From positions 434,001 through 498,000 of the forward strand of contig CBDBMT010000003.1 in assembly GCA_965207585.1 (NCBI GenBank): a DNA stretch of 64,000 nucleotides, in the 5' to 3' direction. Numbering within the stretch: the stretch's first letter is position 1; every line of letters starts with the position of its first letter. Made by a program: the position numbers and the translations under genes. This document shows positions 7,670 to 19,000 of the stretch, in pieces. The notes below the pieces were generated by a model. That model saw nothing but the letters and a program-made list of their open reading frames with translations, made no database searches and was not told the DNA's origin. Origin of the DNA: Bin87 sp965207585 (GTDB lineage Bacteria; Chloroflexota; Dehalococcoidia; Lucifugimonadales; UBA3495).

Positions 7670-9072
7670 GCCGAGCACCGGGATGATGAGCCAGAGGTTG
7701 GCGCGTCCAAGTGGCTGAGCACGCAATTGACGAACATCTCGACCAGGTTCCGCCCAGGTCGACCCTCGATGTTGTCGAAGTCCTGATACGGCACTATGTC
7801 GGTCATGGTTTCCTCATTGTATTTGAGCGCAACCACGTGCTTTCTTCCGTCCTGCATGGTGATGGTCACGTCGCCGGGGAGCCACCGGCCTATGTCTTTA
7901 CCGATTTCGAAAAAGCCTTCTCCCTTGACCACCACTTTCTGCCACCTTCCTTCCACTGCGTAAGTTGCCGCCACGATGCTGTCGTAGGGCGCCCGAACTG
8001 CCGCCTGTCTGCCGTGGAAGATGATAACGCCGCGGTCGGTCGCGAAGACGACGCCGCTTCTGGCCCACAGCATCGCCTCGATGCTCTCGCCGTCTTCCAT
8101 GAAGTGGCCAAGAAGCCGGCGCGTCTCTGCGTGAGGCTGTTTCTGATCCTGCCAGGTCGGGGGCTCGTGCCACAGCGGGCGCAGGAGATGCCATTGGGCG
8201 TCCAGCCTGGCCTGCTTGAACTCCGTCGGTGGGGGCGTCGCGGCCAGGATGTTCTGCTCCATGCGGGCTACGAAGGGCACCTGGTCGTCCCTGTAGTGCG
8301 GGAAGCGTATGCTGATAACCTGGGAATCGCCCGGCCTTGTCGTGGCGACGGCGATTCTGACGCCCCTGCCGGTTCCTGTGGCCATTGCGATGCTGTGGTA
8401 GGGCAACTGCACCATGCCGTCGGTCCCGCCGCTGTCCATCAAGAAGAGCCGCTGGCCGGTGGCGGCGGCGATTCCGGGACGGGCTTCCTCCGTTGCCAGT
8501 CCCCACCGCTCCTCGCCTGATTCTTTAAGCACAGGCACCTGGGATGACGTATATTCGGCTCTCCTGAGGTCATATGCCGGATGTTCAATTCCCCAAGAGG
8601 TGACAGTCCACCACGCCTCGACCTGCTCTCCATCGTGCAGGACGCCGGCAAGCATCCGGTTCACCATATCGTCCGGAGCCAGCAGGCGGGCCCGCACGAA
8701 GTCCGCGAAGGACCGGCCTTCCTCCGTCTCAAAAGCGGCCACCGCACAGGTGTCGGAGATCCCGGCAAATTCCAGGGTCATATACCTGGATTCCACTCCC
8801 CGGATGCGGTCGTAGGGCATGGCCGCCACGCCCTTTTGGAACCAGCCGTTTTTCAGAAGCAGCACCCGGCGCCCGGTGGCCGCGGCGATGCCCCGCCGGC
8901 ATTCGACCTGATTGTGTCGCCAGTCGCAGCTCAACAGCAGCTCCACGCTTTCGTCATACTCCAGCATCTCGCAGAGCTTCTTGAACTCTCCCCGGTGCGC
9001 CCTCGGTTTCCAGCCTGGTTGCAGTTCCTGCCATCGGTCTCTGATCATGGTTTCCCGTTCTTTTCCTGCCAT
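7666..9072 (-). CDS. Tandem bacterial PH-like (YokE-type) domain protein
   Basis: The ATG at 9072 (MAGKERETMIRDRW) has GGAGG four bases upstream; longer frames upstream run into a decayed RCC1 gene. The 468-residue product has three repeated units of the bacterial PH-like type, each with a beta hairpin of the form ATGRRVLLLKNG followed by MPYDRI/LPYHSI/APYDSI and a short strand pair: first near residues 60-110, second near 220-270, third near 350-400. Such domains are usually membrane-associated or regulatory modules of small proteins; three in one soluble chain without a membrane segment is uncommon. The stop codon lies within the inverted repeat of the neighbouring element, so the natural C-terminus may have been lost. 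Function unknown. Confidence 0.65.
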   Translation of the reverse strand: MAGKERETMIRDRWQELQPGWKPRAHRGEFKKLCEMLEYDESVELLLSCDWRHNQVECRRGIAAATGRRVLLLKNGWFQKGVAAMPYDRIRGVESRYMTLEFAGISDTCAVAAFETEEGRSFADFVRARLLAPDDMVNRMLAGVLHDGEQVEAWWTVTSWGIEHPAYDLRRAEYTSSQVPVLKESGEERWGLATEEARPGIAAATGQRLFLMDSGGTDGMVQLPYHSIAMATGTGRGVRIAVATTRPGDSQVISIRFPHYRDDQVPFVARMEQNILAATPPPTEFKQARLDAQWHLLRPLWHEPPTWQDQKQPHAETRRLLGHFMEDGESIEAMLWARSGVVFATDRGVIIFHGRQAAVRAPYDSIVAATYAVEGRWQKVVVKGEGFFEIGKDIGRWLPGDVTITMQDGRKHVVALKYNEETMTDIVPYQDFDNIEGRPGRNLVEMFVNCVLSHLDAPTSGSSSRCSA

Positions 9073-9130
9073 GATTCCTCCAAAGAGCGGTGGTCTATGA
9101 TGCGCTTGATTGAGCTGACATCGTATGGCG

Positions 9131-9422
9131 CTAGCGAGTGCCCCAGCAGGAGACGGCGCCGTCCTGTTCGACCACGCAAGTGTGGGAGTTTCCGGCGCTG
9201 ACGGTGACGAACTCTCCTGCCGGCGGCGTCGCTTGGCCAGGGGATTCAGAACTTCCCGGGCTTCCCAGTGTTCCTGCGCCGCCATCGGATGGCGGGCTCG
9301 TCGCTACCGGGCGAGTTTCGGAGCTGCGGTTGCCCCCGTTCTCCGCCGGCAGAAAGGGGCCGCCAAAGCACAACAAACCAGATTGTCGAAACCGCCGACA
9401 GCAGGAGGGAAAACAGTATGAA
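9131..9422 (-). pseudogene. RCC1-repeat surface protein relic
   Basis: In one frame a hydrophobic segment, FILFSLLLSAVSTIWFVV, looks like a signal anchor. One base shift later the chain continues as a Ser/Pro/Gly-rich linker and then one RCC1 repeat, EFVTVSAGNSHTCVVEQDG followed by AVSCWG, before a stop at 9131. The repeat has the same S-A-G-x-S-H-T-C and C-W-G signature as the intact RCC1-FN3 gene at 39860-41578. With only one repeat and a frameshift, this is the stump of a larger gene. Its upstream region carries the same composite direct-repeat motif as the intact gene. Confidence 0.55.
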
Positions 9423-9588
9423 GAGACTCCGGAACAATTTGGGTTCCCCACGTTGTGAGAATAGGGAATCAGGAGCGACGACGGGGAGGGGGCGGGCCCA
9501 GGGGAGTGGGTAGGGGACGATGTGACGGTTGTCGCTGCCCATGATGGGGGACCGGCCGCCTCACGCGTACCCACTTTCGGGAAATCAT

Positions 9589-9691
9589 CAGAATCAGGAT
9601 TTTCAAGATTATCGGATTTTCAGGATGCCGCCTCGAAAGCGCCAAACAACCCAATCCTGCCAATCCCAAAATCCGGTAAATCCTGATTCTG
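9589..9691. repeat. Dispersed palindromic repeat (AATCAGGAT type)
   Basis: The ends are a perfect 14-bp inverted pair, CAGAATCAGGATTT at 9589-9602 and its complement at 9678-9691. Inside are further copies of the ATCAGGATT/AATCCTG theme, giving a long imperfect foldback. I recall closely similar palindromes scattered in many bacterial genomes. It lies in the noncoding stretch between the RCC1 relic and the giant gene. Confidence 0.55.
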
Positions 9692-10058
9692 ACAATACCA
9701 CCGGCCAAAGCGGGTACCCGCGAGGACCGGCTGCGCGCCATGGGCACGGTCCTTGTCGAAGGCCGTGTCTGGAGTGTACAGCGCGCCGATACTATGCGTA
9801 TGTAATGAATATGTTATATGGACAGCAATCTGTGTCATTTGTGTCACAGGATATCGCCGCGCCGGGGAGCCCGGATGGCATTTACGTTGTTGAGATGGCT
9901 CTGAGCGTAGGGGCGCGTCCCGGAGCGACGGCGCTTTGAAGTCCCGTGCGGACCTCGACTGTGCCGTCGGCGGCCGGACGGTCCCGAGATGACGGGCCGT
10001 CCGCGGTGAAACTCGCGGGCAGTCCCGCTACTTTACGGGCGAGGCTGGGTCATCACCC
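9692..10058. other. Noncoding stretch downstream of the giant gene
   Basis: No frame here has a recognisable protein pattern. It includes an AT-rich patch around 9790-9850 with the composite direct-repeat motif described separately. The rest is GC-rich with short potential stems but no clear terminator for the giant gene, whose stop is at 10059. Confidence 0.4.
9799..9848. promoter_or_regulatory. Composite direct-repeat operator candidate, copy 1
   Basis: Two half-sites 11 bp apart (ATGTAAT at 9800 and ATGTTAT at 9811) are followed by two half-sites 9 bp apart that form TGTGTCATTTGTGTCACA (9831-9848). The same arrangement occurs at 35111 and 41652. This copy lies upstream of the RCC1 relic on the minus strand. 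Direct repeats at about one helical turn are typical of OmpR-family regulators; two proteins with that DNA-binding domain are encoded here. Binding is inferred. Confidence 0.45.
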
Positions 10059-13000
10059 TCAGCCTTGACGCCGGCGCTGTTGCCGGCGACGCCACCAGCG
10101 CCAGATCAGATAGGCCAGCAGCAGCAACAGCAGGAGTAGCAGCAGCCACCACAGCCGGCTCAAGCCCAGCTCATCCGGAGTGACCGGCTGCCCGGCGGGC
10201 GCCTGCACCGTCGGCGTGGGGATGGGACTGGGCGACGCCGTCGGCCTAACTTGGGCTGCCGGGGCAGCAGGTGTCGGCGTCGGTGACGGCGTAGGCGTCG
10301 GCGCGACAACCGTTGGCACGGGCCGGGCGGTGGCCGTGACCGTGGCCGTCGGCGTGGGTGGCAATGTGGCCGTCACTGTGGGACGGACGGTGGCCGTGGG
10401 CACGGCCGGCAGCGCCGCAACCGGCGCCGGCGTCGGCGTGGCCCTCGCCCCCGTTGCCGACCCGTCGGACTCCGCTGCCGGCGTCGGAGCCAGGGTAGGC
10501 GTAACCTGGGGAGACGGCGACGCAACCACGGTGGGCGGCGTGGGCGTCGCGGGACGGCGCAATACTGCGCCGCCGCCACCACCGCCACCACCGCCACCGC
10601 CGACCCTGCGGACTGCGGTCGGGGTGGGTGAAGGCGTCGGCGTGGCGCTGACCGTGGGCGTCGGCGTGGGTGAAGGTGTTGGCGTGGCGCTGACCGTAGG
10701 CGTTGGCGTGGCGCTGACCGTGGGTGTCGGCGTGGGTGAAGGTGTTGGCGTGGCGCTGACCGTGGGCGTCGGCGTGGCCGAGGGTGTCGGCGTGACGCTG
10801 ACCGCGGGCGTCGGCGTGGGTGAAGGTGTTGGCGTGGGCGTGGGCGTCGGCGTGGGCGAGGGTGTCGGCGCAGGTGTGACCGTGGGCGAAGGCGTCGGCG
10901 CAGGTGTGACCGTGGGCGAGGGAGAAGGCTGTTGAGGGGGCGCGACCGGCTGCGGCGCGACCGGCCGGGGTTCGTTATCGTTGATGATGGTTGTGACTGA
11001 CGACTGCAGATTCGGCTCGGGACCGCCCCCGCCCCGGGCGGCGGTCAGATCGAAGGTGTAGCGCTCGCTGCTCTCCCGCTCATCGTCATCAATGGTTTCC
11101 ACCTCAATTGTCTTTGCCGCGTAGTTGGTGGGGATGAAGGTCAGCGTGCCGCGCATACTGCGGTAATCCTCGCCGCTTATGGCGGTTTCGTCAGCGGTCT
11201 CGTAGTCCACGGAGAGGTCTTTGGTGGGGATGCCGTCGCTGATGCTGACGGTGTAGGTGGCAACGTCGCCCTCGCGCACGCTGGTGTCGCCGGTCAGATG
11301 CACCGTCGGTCGGTCGTTCGCGGCGATGGTGGCGGTGGCCGAGTCGGGATCCACCAACACCTGGTCGGCCTGGGCGCCGGTGATGCTCCCCAGGTTAATG
11401 GTGAAGGTTTCGTCGAGTTCCGAGAACTCATCGTCGATGGTGTTGACGACGATGGATTGAGTGGCTCCCGACGCCGAGTTGGCTGCAAAGGTGACGCTGG
11501 CGTTCCCGGCCGGGGCGGTGTAGTCGTGCCCCGACCTGGCGGTGTCGGTGTCATCCCTGTGTCCGGCGAAGTAAGCCACGGTGATGTCCGAGGCCACCGG
11601 GGCGGAAAGGGTCACCTCGAACTGCGCCAGCTGGCCCTCAATCACCGGGGAGTCGGGGCCGGTGATGGACAATTCCGGCGTAACGGCTCCGACAACCGGC
11701 GGCCCCTCGGTGATGGTGATGGTGGCCGTGGCCGAGGTCTGGGCCGGGGGCAAGCCCAGGGTGTTGGGCAGTGTGCCTTTGACCACGATGGTCTCCCCGT
11801 CGTCCCCCGCACCGTCGTCCACGGGGGTGATGGTCGGCGTGACGGTCCCGCTCGGTTCGCCGGCCGTGATGGTGATGTTGGCCAGCCCAGTCATGGTGTA
11901 GTCGTCGGGGTCTTCCGCCGTGGAGGCGGCGTCCACCTCCAGCGCAACCGTAGTTTCCTCGGCCCGCCGGACGTTGTTCCTCCAACGCGCCTTGAAGTCG
12001 ACGGTGGTGTCGCCGTCGGCCTCGCTGATGCTGGAAGGATCCGCTATCAAGTTGATGCCGGTCAGCGCATCATCGCTGGTGATGGTGGCGGTGGCTGTTC
12101 CAACGTCCACAGTCACGTTGGCGTCGCCGCCGGCAGTGACAGTTCCCAGCCGCACGGTAAAGGTCTCGTCTTCCTCCACCACGTTGTCGTTGGCGGTGTT
12201 GACGGTGATGGTCCTGGTGGCCCCCGCCGCCGAGTTGGCCGGGAAGTCAACCTGGGCGGTGGTGGGGTCGGAGGAAGTATAGTCCGCGCCCGCGGTGGCC
12301 GTGTCCGTTGGATCGCCGGTGGACCAGTCCACCGCAACCCCGGAGGCCACCGCGTGCGACAGGGTAACGGTGAACTCCGCATCGGAACCCTCCGCCACCG
12401 GACCCGAACCGGACGGCCTGCTGATGGACAGCGTGGCGGCGTCGTTGTCGGCAATGTCGGTGTCGATTTCCGACGGCGACTCCAGGGTGGGCGTCGGGCC
12501 GCCGCCGCCCCGCACGTTGCTCAGGGTGAAGGTGAAGTCTTCCTTACCCTCCACCAGGTCGTCGTCGACGGCGGTTACGGTTATCGTTTTGTCCACGTAG
12601 TCGGTGGCGGTGAAGGTCAGCGTGCCGGAGGCGGCCACGGCGTAGTCGTCCCCCGCGGTGGCCGTGCCGGCGGTCACGGTATAGTCCACCATCAGGTTGG
12701 CGGTGGGTGTGCCGTCGCGGAGGCTAATGGTGTAGGTGGCCGCATCGCCCTCGTTCACCGTATCAGGGCCGGTCAACCGCACCGTTATCGCGTCGCTGGC
12801 GGCGATGGTGGCGGTGGCGGTTGGAGTGGGGACCGAAACCAGGGCCGACAGGTCGCCGGTCACCGTTCCCAGGGTGACGGTGAAGGTCTCGGCAAGCTCC
12901 GACAGGTCGTCTTCCAGAGTGGTTACGGCAATGGTCTCCTGGGTATCGTTGGCGGTGAAGGTTACGCTGCCCGTGGTGACGGCGGTGTAGTCATCGCCGG

Positions 13001-16000
13001 CGGTGGCCGTGTCGGCAGTGTCGCCGGTGGACCAGGCCACGGTCAGCGGGGATGCCACGGCCGGGGACAGGGACAGGGTGAAGGTGGCTTCGGAATCCTC
13101 GGCCACCGCCCCGGTTGGGCCGGTGATGGACAGGATGGCGCCGTTCGGTTCGTCGTCCTGCAGGGTAATGGTCGCCCGGGCCGCGCTGAGACCGGACACG
13201 CCGGCGGGCGGCTCGCCCACCACCACGATGGTCTCGTCCCCCTCCACCACGGCGTCGCTCAGCGGCGTGATGGTCACCGTGGTTGATGCGCTGGACCCGC
13301 CCGCCGGGATTTCAATGGGGGACAGCGTGGCCGGGGCGGCGTAGTCCGTGGGGTATTCCTCCGTAGCCGCGTCGCCCCGGGTGGCCGTGCCGCCGGTATC
13401 AGCATCTTCATCCCAGCTCAGCGTCACCGCGGTTCGCTCCGTGCGCACCACGTTTCCCGACAGCGTCGCCGTCAGCGTCACGACTGTCGCGTTGTCGCCT
13501 TCGGCAATGCTTTCGTGGCTGGCGGTCAGAGTGAGGCCGGCCAGCGCGTCATCGTCGGTGATGGTAGTCTCGACCGACGGGTTGGCGGCCAGGCTTGTGG
13601 TTCCGCCGCCGCCCACCGGGTTGTTGATGGTGAACAGGAAAGTTTCGTCGCCTTCGACAACGTTGTCATCCTCGATCTGCACCTGGACGGTCTTGTCGGC
13701 GTAGTCGTCGGCGGTGAAGGTCAGCGTGCCGGAGGCGGCGGCGTAGTCGTCGGGGGCGACCGCCGTGTCGTCCTCGTGGCCGGTGGCGTAGTCCACGGTC
13801 AGGTTGGCGGTGGGGTCGCCGCCGGAGATGCTGACGGTGTAGGTGGCGGGACTGCCCTCGTTCACTGCCGCGTCGGGGCCGCTCACTCTGACCGTGATCG
13901 GGTCGCTGGCGGCGATGGTGGCGGTGGCGGAGCCGGCGTCGGTCTTCACCGAAACCAGGTCCGACAGCCGGCCGGTGATCGCCCCCAGCGTCACCTTGAA
14001 GGTCTCGGCCGGCTCGGACAGATTGTCGTCCACAGCGTTCACGGTGACGGTGCGGGCGGTAGCGCCCGCCGTGAAGATGACCTCGTGGTCCTCGGCGGGG
14101 ATCTCGTAGTCACCCGCCGAGGCCGGGTTGCTATCGCCGCCGCTGACCGACCAGGCTACGGTGATGTCCGCGGCCACCGGCACCGACAGCTCAATATCAA
14201 ACTCCGCCGAGCTGCCCTCGGTGACCGCTGCGTTGGGGCCGGCGATGGACACTGTGGCCGTGATGGGGTTGCCCTGCTGTTTGCCGTCCTGCAGGGTGAT
14301 TTCCGCCGTGGCTGCGCTCAATCCGGCCACGGGCGCGGTCGGCGTGGCGGTTATCGCGATGGTCTCGTCGCCTTCCAACAGGTTGTCGTCCACCGGCGTA
14401 ATATCCACCGTGGTAGTGGCGCTGGACTGGGTGGCCGGGATGGTGATGCTGGCCGCCAGCGCGGTCATGGCGTAGTCGGCGGGGTTTGCCGCCGTGGACG
14501 CGGTGGACACCGCCAGCGTCACCTCCGTCGGCACGGGACGCACCGGGTCATCCTCACCACCCAGCGCCGCGGTCAGCGTCACCCTTGTCGCGTCGTCGCC
14601 TTCGGCGATGCTGTCGGGGCTGGCGGTCAGGGTCAGGCCGGCCAGCGCATCGTCATCGGCGATGCGTGCGGTGGCGCTGCCACCGTCCGTGGCTACTGTA
14701 ACCAGCCCGGCGGGGCCGGCGCTCACCGTGCCCAGATTTACCGTGAACTGTTCCTCTCCCTCCACCACGTTGTCGGTCAAAGTGGCAATGCTGAAAGTCT
14801 GGGTGGCCTCGGCGGCCGAGTTGGCCGCGAAGGTCACCTTGCTGTCGGCCGCCGCCGCGGTGTAGTCGCTCCCCGCGGTGGCCGTGCCGTCGGCGGTGGC
14901 GTAGGCCACCGTCACCGCGGCGGCCACCGCGGGGGACAGGGTAACGGTGAACTCCGCCGGATCGCCCTCGTCCACCGCCGCGGCCGGTCCGGTGATGGAC
15001 AGCGTGGCCGTGTCGTCGTCGGCGAGGGTCACCGTGGCCGTGGCCGCGTCCAGGCTCAGCCCTTGCGCGGTCCCGGTGATGATGATGGTCTCGTCGCCCT
15101 CCACCACTTCGTCGTTCACCGGCGTGATGTCCAGCGCGACCTCGCCGCGGGTCTGGGTGGCCGGGATGGTGATGTCGGTCAGGGTGCCGAGGTCGGCGTA
15201 GTCCGTTCCCGAGGTGGCCGTGGAGGTGTCCGCCAGGGACAGGGTGACCACCGTGGCCTCAGTGCGGATGCCGCCGCCGGTCAGCGTCGCCGTCACCGTC
15301 ACGCGCTCTGCGGCGCCGGCGTTCTCGGCGATGCTGGTCGGGCTGACCTCCAGGGTGAGGCCGGTGACGGTGTCGTCGTCGGTGATGTCGGTGGCAACGG
15401 ACGACGTTCCCAGGGTCGGCGTCGCGCCCCCGCCCCGCACGTTGCTCAGGGTGAAGGTGAAGTTCTCCTTACCCTCCACCAGGTTGTCGGCCGCGGCGGC
15501 TACGATTATCGTCTTGGCCCCGTGGTCGGTGGCGGTGAAGGTCAGCGGAGAGGCCGGCGCGTCGTCGGCCACGGTATAGTCGTCGTCCGCGGTGGCCGTG
15601 CCGGCGGTCACGGCGTAGTCCACGGTCAGGTCGGCGGTGGGTGTGCCGCCGCTGATGCTGACGGTGTAGGTGGCGTTGCTGCCCTCGGCCACCGTCTCCG
15701 GGCCGCTCACGGCCACCGTCAGCCCGTCGCTCTCGGCGATGGTGGCGGTGGCCGTGGCGCCGTCCCCGGTGACCGCGTCGGACAGGTCACCGGTGGCCTG
15801 GCCCAGCGTGATGATAAGGGTCTCCTCCGGCTCTGACCGGCTGTCCTGATCTATGCCAATGCTGACGGTCTTGGAAGTCTCCTCGGCTGCGAAGGTGACG
15901 GTCTGGACAGCGGGCAGCGTATAGTCGTTCGTCGCGGCCGTTCCGCCGCTGACTGACCAGCCCACGATAATCTCCGAAGCCACCGGGTGCGACAGCTCAA

Positions 16001-19000
16001 TCGTGAACACGGCATCCGACCCTTCCGTAACGCTGGACGCCGGTCCGGTGATGGACATCGTGGAGGTCGCCGGCGTCACGTCCGGCAAGAGCTGGTTCGG
16101 GTCGGGCAGCAGGCCCGGAGGCCAGTGTTCGTCCCCGAAGGTGATGGTGGCGCGGGCCGGGTCCAGGCTCAGGGCGGCGGGCAGCGTTCCCGTCAGCACG
16201 ATAGCTTCTTCGCCTTCCAACTTGTTGTCGTTGACCGGCGTGACCTTCAGAGTGATCGTCGCGCTGTCCTGGCCGGGCTGGATGGTGATGTTCTGCAACC
16301 CGGTCATGGCGTAGTCGCCGGGGTCTTCCGCCGTGGATGTGGCGTCAATGGCCAGCGTCACCACCGTGTCCTCGGTGCGCACCGCGCCCTCCAGCTCCGC
16401 CTTCACCGTCACGTCCTTCTGGCCAGCGATTTCCCTGATCCAGTCGGGGTCGGCCTCGAGGGTGAAGCCTTCCACCGCGTCCGCGCTGGTGATGTCGGTG
16501 GTAACGGACGACGTTCCCAGGGTCGGGGCGGGGCCGCCCCCGCCCCGCACGTTGCTCAGGGTGAAGGTGAAGTCCTCCGTACCCTCCACCAGGTTGTCGG
16601 TTTCTATGGATACTTCCACCGTCTGGGCGGCGTCGTCTTCGGAGTCGAAGTCCTCGGCAATGAAGGTCAGCGTGCCGGTGGCGTGTGCGTAGTCGCCGGG
16701 GGCGGTGGCCGTGCCGTTGGCGGTGGCGTAGTCCACGGTCAGGTCGGCGGTGGGGACGCCGCCGGAGATGCTGACGGTGTAGGTGGCGTTGCTGCCCTCG
16801 GCCACCGTCTCCGGGCCGCTCACGGCCACCGTCAGCCCGTCGCTCTCGGCGATGGTGGCCGTGGCCTCGGTGGTGTTCATCGTAATCCGGTCGGACTGGG
16901 GATTGGTGTGCAGCAACGCCAGGACCACACTGAATATCTCGTCGGGCTCGGACAGGGTGTCGTCGCGGGTGGGGATACGGATGGTCTGGTCGGCGTTGGA
17001 GCCGGCCGAGAACTCCACGGTGCCGAGCTCTTGGAGGAAGTCCCCGTTGGGGCCCCGGTCCGCCGTGCCTGGAGCGGACTGCCAGAGCACCGACGTCGCC
17101 GAAGCCACTGGGTTGGACAGGCTGACGGTGAACACCGCGTCCGTCCCCTCCTGCACCTTGTCCGTGGGGCCGGCGATGGACACCGTGGCGTCGTCGTCGT
17201 CAGTAATGGTGAGTGTCTCTGTCGCCGCGTTCAGGTCGACAGGGGGTACGGCGGTGATCAGGATGGTTTCATCACCCTCCACCAGGTTGTCGTTGACCGG
17301 GGCGATGTAGAAGACGGCTCCCGCGCTCTGCTGGTTAGCCGGGATGTTGATTGAGACAAGCTCTGAGAAGGTGTAGTCGCCGTTCGCGCCGGGCGTGGCA
17401 GTGCCCGACCGGAACAGAGTTATTTCGGTGGCCTCGGTGCGCACTCCCCCTTCCAGCGTCGCCGTCACCGTCACTCGCGTCAGGCCGTCGCCCTCGCCTA
17501 TGCGGTCCGGGGTTGCCTCGAGGGTCAGGTCCGCGGGAGCGTCGTTGTCCAGGATTTGGGCCGTGGCGGTATTGCGGTCGCTGTCCACGATGTAAAATCT
17601 GCTGTCCCGCAGCGTCGCCGTGATGGTTGCGTTCGGTTCATGGACTTTGTCGTCATCGGTGGACAAGGTCAGCGCGGAGGAAGCCTGGCGATAATGTACT
17701 TGGGCCCGGGTCAAGGGGACATTGCCGTCGGCGATCCCGAAGGCCGCGCCGCCGCTCATTTCCACCGTGACCGGCAGGGTTTGAGGAGTGATGGGAGACG
17801 GGGTGAGGGTAAAGACCACGTAGTCGCCCTCGGTGACCGGAGCGTTCGGGCCGGTGATAGACACCGTCACCCGCTCGGCGTAGCGGGAGAACTCCGAGGT
17901 ATCGCCGTTGGGCGCGATGGCGATGGCGGTGATCTTGTACTCCTCGCCCGGCGGGTCCCGGGGCAGGTTCGCGCTTAGGACATCGCCGCGTCCGTTGGTA
18001 TTGGTGGTTGCCTCCAGGGTGGCCAGCAGGGTGTGGCCTTCGCCGTGGCCCCCCGGGTCGGCTTCGGCCACCCGGTACACCTCGATGGAGTAGGTGGTCT
18101 CCGGCGCGCCGTCTATGACGGCGTGAACCCGGTAGGCCTCGGGCGTATCGTCAACGAGAGTGAGCGCCGGGAAGTTCTGGAGGTTGTTGGCCCCGCTGTC
18201 GGCATCGGCGTCTTCGGTGTCGGTGGCGGCGTCGTTGACGGTCACGCCGCCGGTGTCGTCGGCGTCCTCCAGCAGGTCGATGCCCAGGCCGTCGTTGTCG
18301 TGGATGGAGTTGGCGGTGATGCGGTTGGCGGTGCTTGTGGCCGCAATCCGCACGCCGTCGCCGGTGTTGTTGGCGATGGTGTTGCCCCGCACCACCGAGT
18401 CGGAGCCGTCCACGGCGGAGTGGACGCCGTGCCCGGCGTTGGGCAGAGCCGTGCCGTCGGTCTTGACGCCGATGCGGTTGCCCTCGACCACGGTGCGGTC
18501 GGCGGTCTCGATGCGCACACCGTCGCGCCCGTTGCCGGCGATGAGGTTGCCCGCGCCCTCCGCCGAGCCGCCGATGACGTTGTCGTTCACGCCGACGTTA
18601 GTTCGCCGAATGTCCCGGTAGAGAGGCGGGTCGGCGTCTGGGTCGATGGGGATCCTCCCCAACTGCCCGTCGTCCAGGCGCACGCCGTCGCGCCCGTTGG
18701 GGAGGGCGGCGGTCCCGGCGGCGTTGGTGCCGATGTAGTTGCCCTGCACCCGGTTGAGTGAGCTGTGCGCACGGGCATTTCCAAAGGCGTGAAAGTACCG
18801 GGAGATGACCAGCACCCCGTCGTAGCGGCTGCCGGATATGACGTTGCGGGCCGCCGCCGTCGTTCCCCCGACGGTCTGGCCGTCGGTCGTCAGGAGCACC
18901 ACGCCCACCGAGTTGCCCAGCCGGTCGTTCACCCGCTGGTCCCGGGAAGCGGGCCAGGCCTGGGAGGTGTCGCCCACCCCGTCCCCGGCCGGGTTGGTCC

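Noticed and set aside
9423..9940. Short frames in the gap before the giant gene
   Set aside because: None has a ribosome site or a protein-like composition, and one spans the palindromic repeat.
11298..16000. Long plus-strand frames (up to about 770 codons) opposite the giant gene
   Set aside because: They are rich in Gly, Arg, Val and His with no domain pattern, and mirror the codon structure of the minus-strand Calx-beta repeats. They are GC-driven shadows.
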